This document shows positions 1 through 5,619 of a stretch of DNA of 12,572 nt, piece by piece. Source of the stretch: Bryobacterales bacterium. GTDB taxonomy: Bacteria > Acidobacteriota > Terriglobia > Bryobacterales > Bryobacteraceae. Position 1 is the stretch's first letter. Each line of letters begins with the position of its first letter. The stretch lies in NCBI GenBank assembly GCA_025456495.1, contig JALOKO010000050.1:1-12572 (forward strand). The letters run 5' to 3'. Under the pieces are notes generated by a model, which saw only the letters and a program-made list of their open reading frames with translations, was not told where the DNA came from and searched no databases. Made by a program: the position numbers and the translations under genes.

Positions 1-767
1 TCAAACGGAGTTCCATCGACGTTGCGCAGCTCCCCGGTGGGAATCAGTCCGCCATCCACCGGCGTAAAGCGGTCAGCATCAATCATCACCACGTGATCCA
101 GAATGGAGCCCTTACCTGCCCCGGCCAGATTGAAGTAGGTGTGGTTGGTGAGATTCAGCACCGTGTCAGCATCGGTGGTCGCCGAATAGTCAATCTGGAT
201 TTCGTTGCTGGCGCGAATCGAGTAGGTCACGCTGGCGGTGAGCGTACCCGGGTAGCCCTCCTCGCCATCCGGGCTCACGTAGGTGAAGCGCACAGCGGGT
301 CCTTCGGGGGTGGAGACCTCTTCAGCGTTCCAGAGCTTCTTGTCGAAGCCCTTCAGACCGCCGTGGAGCGCGTTCGGGCCGTTATTGGTGGCCAGGGTGT
401 AGTCCTTGCCATTGAGGGTAAAGCGGCCCTTGGCGATGCGGTTGGCGTAGCGCCCCACGGTGGCGCCCATGTAGGGGTGCGCACCCAGATAGCCCTCCAT
501 CGAATCGAAGCCCAGCGCAACATCGGCCAGAGCGCCTTTGGCATCCGGGACCTTCACACGGGTGAGGTGCGCGCCGTAGTTGGTAACGGCAATCTCCATG
601 CCATTGCGATTCCGCATCACGAACAGATGAGCGGGCTTGCCGTCCACCATTCCAAATTCCTGCTTTTCCATGGTCACGGCGACAGGGACCTCCTCTTTCT
701 TCGCGGCGCAGCCCATCAACAGGGCGAAAGCTGCCAGGGCCGAAGCGAAACCCAAGGGAATTCTCAT
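1..767 (-). CDS. galM: Aldose 1-epimerase (galactose mutarotase), predicted lipoprotein, C-terminus cut by window edge
   Basis: Interconverts alpha and beta anomers of aldoses. I translated 255 residues without a stop from the ATG at 767 to position 3; the rest lies outside the window. Seen: a short hydrophobic leader ending in a lipobox (LLMGC, Cys20), so the enzyme is probably exported and lipid-anchored; the residues after Cys are Ala-Ala-Lys, with no Asp retention signal. GalM hallmarks follow: GRYANRIAKGRF (residues 105-116), NALHGG with His135, and NLTNHTYFNL with His209, matching the substrate-binding and catalytic-acid histidines of the family. The catalytic-base Glu lies in the missing C-terminal part, perhaps a quarter to a third of the protein. 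In-frame ATGs also occur at 776 and 773, just after AGGGAG (778-783), so the exact start is open by three codons. It follows the heparinase-like gene by 87 nt on the same strand, suggesting an operon. Family assignment is firm; sugar specificity cannot be read. Confidence 0.93.
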   Translation of the reverse strand, partial: MRIPLGFASALAAFALLMGCAAKKEEVPVAVTMEKQEFGMVDGKPAHLFVMRNRNGMEIAVTNYGAHLTRVKVPDAKGALADVALGFDSMEGYLGAHPYMGATVGRYANRIAKGRFTLNGKDYTLATNNGPNALHGGLKGFDKKLWNAEEVSTPEGPAVRFTYVSPDGEEGYPGTLTASVTYSIRASNEIQIDYSATTDADTVLNLTNHTYFNLAGAGKGSILDHVVMIDADRFTPVDGGLIPTGELRNVDGTPF

Positions 768-777
768 GGACATCATT

Positions 778-783
778 CTCCCT
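778..783 (-). promoter_or_regulatory. Shine-Dalgarno for the galM-like gene
   Basis: AGGGAG on the minus strand lies 1, 4 and 10 nt before in-frame ATG codons at 776, 773 and 767. The spacing excludes 776 in practice and leaves 773 or 767 as the start. All choices keep the same lipoprotein signal. Confidence 0.5.
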
Positions 784-811
784 CAAAACGGCAAAAGGCC
801 GCGACGGAAGC

Positions 812-827
812 TGGCGGGCAACCGCCA
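812..827 (-). other. Short hairpin between the heparinase-like gene and the galM-like gene
   Basis: A perfect 6-bp inverted repeat (TGGCGG / CCGCCA) with a 4-nt loop lies in the 87-nt gap between the two minus-strand genes. An alternative pairing, GCCATC (824-829) with GATGGC (847-852), competes with it. No U-run follows, so I read it as a possible intercistronic RNA structure (stability or attenuation), not a clear terminator. Chance formation in GC-rich DNA is possible. Confidence 0.3.
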
Positions 828-854
828 TCGGAGGCATCGCGCGAAAGATGGCTG

Positions 855-2711
855 CTAATCCCAGGCGTCCAGCGATTGGACGAAGTTCGCCCCGCGTGGC
901 GCGTTCGGGTTCTGTAACGGATGCAGGACCACCGTAATCGTCCCCCGTTGCACCTTCTGGCGGGTGCGGATGACCAGTTTGCGATAGCCTTCGTTGGCTT
1001 GCTCCGTCTTGCCCTCACCCCCGGCGAGCGTTTCCGGACGCGGCGCTTCCCGCACGAAATCCAGGGGCGCGCGGGATATGGCCCGCACCTCCACCATCTT
1101 GTCGCCCAGCACCAGCCGCGCGCGATCCACGGCCAGCACAATCTCAGCGCGGGTGTGGATCTGCCACTGGTAGACGGCGGGCTGCTTCAGCTCAAACTCG
1201 TCCTGCACCTGCAGCAGGCGCCGCTCATCCACCAGCCGCACGCCCCTACGGACGCGATGCGCGCAGGTTGCATACCCGGCGGTTAGATCGGCGATGGCGT
1301 GGGCGCTGCCGTTGCTGGCGCCGGACGAGGTCAGGATGCCTTTCGCCATCGTGGCTTGATTGGCGCCATCGAACAGCATCACGTTTTGGCCCTGGCTGTT
1401 CAGGCGGTAGTAGTTCCATCGTTGCGCGCCAAAGTAGCCGGGCAGGTCGTAGTCGTCCACACCCAGTTCCTCCACCCAACGCTCCCCCATCGCGTCGAAG
1501 ACGAAGGTGCCCATCTCCAAATGGGAATGGGCAACGCCGTTGTGGCCGGCGTAGAAACCCACGTACGCGGCTTGGCGGCTCCAGTTCTGGCGCATGAGGG
1601 CGGTGTGGATTCCCAGAAACACACGGTCGCGAGGAGTTGTGGAATCCCGGGGCGGCAGCGGGCTGGGAACGTACCACAGCAGGCTCAGCGGGTGGTCGCC
1701 GGTGGCGCTCGCGTCGGCTGCCCAATGCCACAGGGGCTTCTGGAAACGGCGCGCCATCCAGTGCAGCCAGGGAAAGCCGCTGTCGGCCTGGCGGCCACCG
1801 TCAGAGAAGTTGAAGTAGAGCCCGGTGGGTCCTGTGGCATGCAGGTAGAAGTCCCCGGTTTCCCCGAAGCCCTTCGCCTGGTCGATGCCAAAGCGGCTGC
1901 CCAAAGCGGTCTCCAGGCCAGCCAGCAAAGGCACCGTATAGCGTAACGTGTACTTCCAATAGGACACGCCCTCAAACCATCCCCCGTCGGGAGCGAACTC
2001 ACTCATCGCCAAGGGCAAGGAGCGCAGCGCGGCGGGTACGATTTTGCGTGCGAGGTCCGGTTGGTCCTCGGCGATGGCCAGCGCGCCCAACACCATTCCC
2101 GCATTGCAAACCTGATTCCAGTTGTTGGTGCGGGTGGCCCAGCCGCCGGGTCCGCCATCCTTGCCCGCCTCATAGCCGGTGGCAATCCCGGGAAGCAGGC
2201 CATGCCGGACGATAGCCTCACGCATCACGGCCCGGTCTTCGGCGGTCCACGCCTCGTAGAGCCAGTCGTAAGCGATAGCGAAGGCGTGGGTCATCTCCGC
2301 AACATCCAGGAAGTGCGAGGGGTTCCAGTTCGGGAAGTTGGCGGCCGCACGAATGTTCTGCCGGACGCCATGCAACCAGCGCGCCTCTGGCTGCAGCAGA
2401 TACAGGGTGGAGAAGACATACACGCGCTCCACGCAGTCGCGGCTTTGCCGCAACAGGCGGGGGCCAATCAGTTGGTAGCGCACGGGCGGCTCGCGCAGCA
2501 GTGCTTCGCCGTGGTTCAGCAGCCGTTGCCGCAATTCCTGCGCGCGGAGGTCGTCTTGCAACACGGCGCGGGTACGCTGCAAATCCTGGGAAGTTAACAG
2601 CAACCGGGGATGCCGCGGCTGAAGGGTATCCAGCAGGTTTTCCTGCTGCGCCAGCGCGGGAAGCGCCGCGCATACACCCATCGCCCACTGTGCAAATCGT
2701 CGCCGTTGCAT
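855..2711 (-). CDS. Heparinase II/III-like secreted polysaccharide lyase family protein
   Basis: 618 residues, full length for the family. Such proteins cleave acidic (uronate-containing) polysaccharides by beta-elimination in the periplasm or outside the cell. Seen: a leader with RRRF near the N-terminus, hydrophobic stretch and ALAQQ cleavage region (about residue 21), compatible with Tat or Sec export; the entry motif HPRLLLT (34-40) usual in this superfamily; an alpha-helical N-terminal half containing TNNWNQVCNAG (195-205) and EGVSYWKY (247-254); and a beta-rich C-terminal half with HSHLEMGTFVFDAMGERW (395-412) and a typical following LNSQGQNVMLFDG segment (437-449). Asn197/198, Tyr251 and His395 or His397 are tentative equivalents of the Asn-Tyr-His catalytic set of these lyases. 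No Shine-Dalgarno is evident before the ATG at 2711. It is the first gene of a likely operon with the galM-like gene and is divergent from the gene at 2843. The substrate is not readable; some relatives are called alginate lyases or have no shown activity. Confidence 0.85.
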   Translation of the reverse strand: MQRRRFAQWAMGVCAALPALAQQENLLDTLQPRHPRLLLTSQDLQRTRAVLQDDLRAQELRQRLLNHGEALLREPPVRYQLIGPRLLRQSRDCVERVYVFSTLYLLQPEARWLHGVRQNIRAAANFPNWNPSHFLDVAEMTHAFAIAYDWLYEAWTAEDRAVMREAIVRHGLLPGIATGYEAGKDGGPGGWATRTNNWNQVCNAGMVLGALAIAEDQPDLARKIVPAALRSLPLAMSEFAPDGGWFEGVSYWKYTLRYTVPLLAGLETALGSRFGIDQAKGFGETGDFYLHATGPTGLYFNFSDGGRQADSGFPWLHWMARRFQKPLWHWAADASATGDHPLSLLWYVPSPLPPRDSTTPRDRVFLGIHTALMRQNWSRQAAYVGFYAGHNGVAHSHLEMGTFVFDAMGERWVEELGVDDYDLPGYFGAQRWNYYRLNSQGQNVMLFDGANQATMAKGILTSSGASNGSAHAIADLTAGYATCAHRVRRGVRLVDERRLLQVQDEFELKQPAVYQWQIHTRAEIVLAVDRARLVLGDKMVEVRAISRAPLDFVREAPRPETLAGGEGKTEQANEGYRKLVIRTRQKVQRGTITVVLHPLQNPNAPRGANFVQSLDAWD

Positions 2712-2842
2712 GATGGTTCGAGCATACCCCAGGCAGGAAGTGGGAATCGGGCAGTCATTCAGGATTTACACCTGTGACGCGCATTCCTGGCGCCCTGCGC
2801 AACTCTCCTACGTCCCGACGTGTTACTTGTTAGGAAGGTCCC
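2712..2842. promoter_or_regulatory. Divergent intergenic region expected to carry both promoters
   Basis: 131 nt separate the divergent starts of the heparinase-like gene and the carboxypeptidase-regulatory repeat protein, so promoters for both must lie in or near it. A TATGCT hexamer on the minus strand (2721-2726), 9 nt before the heparinase ATG, could be a -10 box, but I see no good -35 partner. No convincing sigma-70 pair was found for the plus strand. Confidence 0.35.
2832..2838 (+). promoter_or_regulatory. Shine-Dalgarno fixing the start at 2843
   Basis: AGGAAGG ends 4 nt before the ATG at 2843. It is one of the clear ribosome binding sites in the window and fixes the start of the 614-residue protein. 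Confidence 0.7.
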
Positions 2843-4687
2843 ATGCCCATCCTTGAAAATCTCGTCAGATTTGCCGTGGCCGCAGTGTTGGCTGTGTGCG
2901 TGGGCGTGCCTGGCCTTGCGCAATCGGCGGCGCCTTTCCCTGAATCGGCCGTCGTGCGGAATGCCCAGGGTACAGCCGTCATTGCCGGTACGGTGCGGGA
3001 TGCCGCTACCGGGGAAGCACTGGCGAAGGTTGAGGTGCGGCTCTCCGGTGGTCCGCCCGGCGGATCGCAACCCGGGTCCCCCGCCGCCGGGGCAATGACT
3101 GCCCGTACCGGTCCCGACGGTGTTTTCCGTTTGGAGAACGTCGCTGCCGGGGACTATGCCCTGGTGGTGAGCCGCCGCGCTTACTCAGTGTGCGGCGCCC
3201 AGGTGCAAGGGCTTCCCGGACGCAGCCAAGCCTGCGCCATCCGGTTTTCACTGCGCGCAGGCCAGAAGCTGGAGACCGTCGACATCCGCATGCTGCGCGC
3301 CGCCGTCGTCACCGGGCAGGTCGTCGATGAGGATGGCGAGCCCATGGCCGGCGTTGTCGTGGAAGCAGAGCAGTACCGCTACCTGCGGGGCAACCGGCTA
3401 CTGACTGCCTCCAGCCGCGCGACCACCGACGATCGCGGCCAGTATCGTATCTTCAACCTATCGCCGGGCCGCTATTTCCTCAAGGCCCAGGGCCGTGGTC
3501 TCATCGCGCGGCTGGCCGGAGCAGTGATGAACGGCGGACCTGGAAGGATGGGCGCCATGCAGGGCCAGGGAGGCCAGGGTCCTGGGGCGCTGGGCCGCGG
3601 AGGCTTCGCCGCTCTGGAGGATGCCATCACCTACCCGGCGACCTACTACCCGGCCGGGGAATTCCCTGAGGAAGCCATCCCCCTGCAATTGGCTCCCGGG
3701 GCAGAGATGGGAGGCATCGATTTTCGCCTCAGCCCCAGCGCCACCTTTTTCGTCCACGGAACCGTCACCGGCGCCACGGGCGAACCCATGACCGGGATCG
3801 TGGTCACGGCCCGGCGCGTGGGTTCCGTAGCCTCGCTTGTGGGCGCCACCTCCTTCGCGTCGGTGGATAGCCGTACCGGCGCCTTCACATTGCGGGGAGT
3901 TACCCCCGGCCGCTACGAGCTGGTTGCCCGCTCGCGCGGAATGCGCCGCGAGAATGCCACCACGCCTTCGGCTTCCGGGTCAGTGATTGTGGATGTCGCC
4001 AGCCTTCACGTGGAGGGTGTGGTGATCCCGCTGCGGCCCGACACGGCGCTCCGCGGAGAGGTGCGCCTGCCCAAAGATTCCCCGGAAACGCCCCTGGAAC
4101 GGATGCGCATTCAACTCGATAGCGGCCTTCCCGGCCCGCGGCGCCTCGCTCGTGTGGAAGCCACCGGTCAGTTTTCGTTAACCGTGGCGGCGGCAGACGC
4201 GCTTCTCTTCAGCCTGGAAGGTCTGCCGGAGGGCTTCTACGTCCAGGCCATGCGTCTGGGTGGGGTTGATCTAATGGCCCCCGGCGCGATTCCCCCATCC
4301 GAAATCGCCGGCGACTTCATCATCCAACTGGCCTCCAACGGGGGTAGTGTCTCCGGGATGGCTCGCCTCGCTGACGGCAAGGTGGCAAGCGGCGCCCGCG
4401 TCGTGCTGCTGCCGGAAACCACGGGACAGGCGCTGGCCCTCTGGCGCCAGACCACCCTTACTGGAGATGACGGGGCCTTCCAGTTCTCCGCCGTCGCCCC
4501 GGGACGGTACCGCGTCTTTTTGTTCGAAGACCTGGAACCGGGTCCCGCGCAGGATCCGGACTTCCTGGCCCAGTTCGGTCCCCGTTGGAAGGCCGTGGAG
4601 ATAAAGCCATCGAGCTCCGCGCAGGTGGAACCGGTGCTGATTCCAGCCAGCGACAGCGCCTTGCTACTCGGAGAGATCGCCCAGTAG
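2843..4687 (+). CDS. Secreted carboxypeptidase-regulatory-like multidomain protein
   Basis: 614 residues. Seen: signal peptide about 1-27 (hydrophobic core, cleavage near GLAQ), then about four beta-sandwich modules of the CarboxypepD_reg type, each opening with a G-x-V segment and closing with a G-x-Y/F strand: about 46-110 (AGTVRDAATGEAL to AAGDYALVV), 156-215 (TGQVVDEDGEPMAG to SPGRYFLKA), 304-362 (VHGTVTGATGEPMTG to TPGRYELVA) and 502-560 (VSGMARLADGKVASG to APGRYRVFL). Between the second and third is a Gly/Met/Gln-rich linker (about 229-254). Two cysteines (117 and 131) could form a disulfide in the first module. No peptidase catalytic domain or TonB barrel is present, so it is probably a surface or periplasmic adhesion/binding protein rather than an enzyme. 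Proteins of this build are numerous in Acidobacteriota and mostly uncharacterised. It stands alone on the plus strand with its own Shine-Dalgarno. Function is unknown; the domain reading is good. Confidence 0.85.
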   Translation: MPILENLVRFAVAAVLAVCVGVPGLAQSAAPFPESAVVRNAQGTAVIAGTVRDAATGEALAKVEVRLSGGPPGGSQPGSPAAGAMTARTGPDGVFRLENVAAGDYALVVSRRAYSVCGAQVQGLPGRSQACAIRFSLRAGQKLETVDIRMLRAAVVTGQVVDEDGEPMAGVVVEAEQYRYLRGNRLLTASSRATTDDRGQYRIFNLSPGRYFLKAQGRGLIARLAGAVMNGGPGRMGAMQGQGGQGPGALGRGGFAALEDAITYPATYYPAGEFPEEAIPLQLAPGAEMGGIDFRLSPSATFFVHGTVTGATGEPMTGIVVTARRVGSVASLVGATSFASVDSRTGAFTLRGVTPGRYELVARSRGMRRENATTPSASGSVIVDVASLHVEGVVIPLRPDTALRGEVRLPKDSPETPLERMRIQLDSGLPGPRRLARVEATGQFSLTVAAADALLFSLEGLPEGFYVQAMRLGGVDLMAPGAIPPSEIAGDFIIQLASNGGSVSGMARLADGKVASGARVVLLPETTGQALALWRQTTLTGDDGAFQFSAVAPGRYRVFLFEDLEPGPAQDPDFLAQFGPRWKAVEIKPSSSAQVEPVLIPASDSALLLGEIAQ

Positions 4688-4704
4688 TGGGCGAAGCTGT
4701 CCAC

Positions 4705-4721
4705 AGACGCCACGTTCGTCT
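4705..4721 (+). other. Weak inverted repeat after the carboxypeptidase-regulatory protein gene
   Basis: AGACG (4705-4709) and CGTCT (4717-4721) form a 5-bp stem with a 7-nt loop 17 nt after the stop codon at 4687. No U-run follows. A weak terminator candidate at best. Confidence 0.15.
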
Positions 4722-4724
4722 AAC

Positions 4725-4754
4725 TGCCTCACTGGTTTCTGGCGCACTGGTTTC
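4725..4754. repeat. Imperfect 15-bp tandem duplication
   Basis: Two adjacent 15-nt units (4725-4739 and 4740-4754) match at 13 of 15 positions and both end in CACTGGTTTC. They lie in the noncoding gap before the DinB gene. I see no associated function; replication slippage is the simple explanation. Confidence 0.7.
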
Positions 4755-4897
4755 TTCCGCAATGGCCCAATCTCTCAGGTGGACCAGGACAATCCACGGA
4801 AGGTCTGGCCCAAGGTGTGCAGATAGCGCCACCGCGCCTCTCCCTCCGTGCGGGTGGCTCCAATTGCGCCCCTCCAATCGCGTTCGTTAGCATAGTG

Positions 4898-4944
4898 CCC
4901 AACATGCCAGAGCTTCCCAACATGCCAGAGCTTCCCAACATTCC
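4898..4944. repeat. 18-bp tandem repeat, two exact copies plus a partial third, at the start of the DinB gene
   Basis: The unit CCCAACATGCCAGAGCTT occurs exactly at 4898-4915 and 4916-4933; a third copy (from 4934) begins CCCAACAT and then diverges. Because 18 is a multiple of three, each unit encodes the same hexapeptide PNMPEL, with the partial copy giving PNIPAS. Each full copy holds an ATG in the DinB frame (4904 and 4922), so the repeat duplicates the possible start codon. Confidence 0.95.
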
Positions 4945-5467
4945 GGCGTCGCCCAAGACGCCAGAACCCTGGTTGCGCGGTCCGCTTTTGGATGTTGATC
5001 CCATGGTGGGGCCGTTATTGATGAGTTTCCAGATGGCGAGAGAGGATCTTGCCCGATATACCGAAGGGTTAAGCGTTTCCCAACTTTGGATGGACTGGCC
5101 AGGAATCGCCTCAGTGGGCTTCCATTTGCGCCATATCCAAGGCTCAGTGGAACGGCTGAGCGTCTATCTGGAGGGCCGCCAACTCAGTGATGGGCATCTG
5201 GTGGCGCTGGCGCGGGAGGCTGACCCGGGACCCACCCGCCAGCAAATGCTGGCCGGCATCGACGAAAGCTTTGCGCACTGCGAGCGGATTGCCCGGACCC
5301 TTGGCCCAGGCGAACTGCAGGAACCACGCTTTGTCGGCCGCAAGAAGCTGCCCACCACCGTAATGGGACTGGTATTGCACATCGCTGAGCACACCCAACG
5401 CCACGTGGGACAGGTGATCACGACCGCGAAGTTCGCCAGGGCGCACGCAGGCGCGGGAACCTCCTGA
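4904..5467 (+). CDS. DinB superfamily protein (four-helix bundle, putative metal-dependent transferase or hydrolase)
   Basis: 187 residues from the ATG at 4904. The DinB/YfiT-like fold is a four-helix bundle that binds a metal with three histidines; members include thiol transferases and many proteins of unknown role. Seen: HLRHIQGS (74-81) with His77, and HIAEHTQRHVGQ (159-170) with His163 and His167, the expected metal triad, all present. The body starts at EPWLRG (21-26), which related proteins also carry near their N-terminus. The first about 20 residues are proline-rich and made by the tandem repeat (PNMPEL units). Start choice is uncertain: ATG 4904, ATG 4922 and GTG 4895 are all in frame and none has a Shine-Dalgarno; a further in-frame GTG at 4817 seems too far upstream. 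The product has no signal peptide and should be cytoplasmic. It lies alone between two secreted-protein genes; nothing shows what it works on. Confidence 0.85.
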   Translation: MPELPNMPELPNIPASPKTPEPWLRGPLLDVDPMVGPLLMSFQMAREDLARYTEGLSVSQLWMDWPGIASVGFHLRHIQGSVERLSVYLEGRQLSDGHLVALAREADPGPTRQQMLAGIDESFAHCERIARTLGPGELQEPRFVGRKKLPTTVMGLVLHIAEHTQRHVGQVITTAKFARAHAGAGTS

Positions 5468-5471
5468 GCCG

Positions 5472-5497
5472 GCCGCCTCGAAGGAGCACGAGTCGGC
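5472..5497 (+). terminator. Hairpin just after the DinB gene, possible terminator without U-run
   Basis: GCCG-c-CTCG (5472-5480) pairs with CGAG-t-CGGC (5489-5497) around an 8-nt loop: 8 base pairs with one C/T mismatch, starting 5 nt after the TGA stop at 5465-5467. No T-run follows, so an intrinsic terminator is not proven; it may act as a 3'-end barrier. Confidence 0.35.
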
Positions 5498-5619
5498 ATC
5501 CCGGACGCGCGCTTCCGCCGGACTTTGCAACGGACCGCAAGGCTGCCGAATCTGATGGAAGACACGGGCCGGAGTTTCGCTGGCCACCCGACGTTCGCCA
5601 TACTCAGTTGATTGTCTTT

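Noticed and set aside
93..917. 274-codon open frame on the plus strand across the galM-like gene and its upstream gap
   Set aside because: Antisense to the clear mutarotase and the end of the heparinase-like gene; the protein shows no family features.
1299..1946. 215-codon plus-strand frame inside the heparinase-like gene
   Set aside because: Shadow of the real minus-strand gene; no domain, no ribosome binding site.
4817..4903. Upstream extension of the DinB frame from a GTG at 4817
   Set aside because: The added 29 residues resemble no DinB N-terminus and the ribosome binding site spacing is poor; the start within the repeat is preferred.
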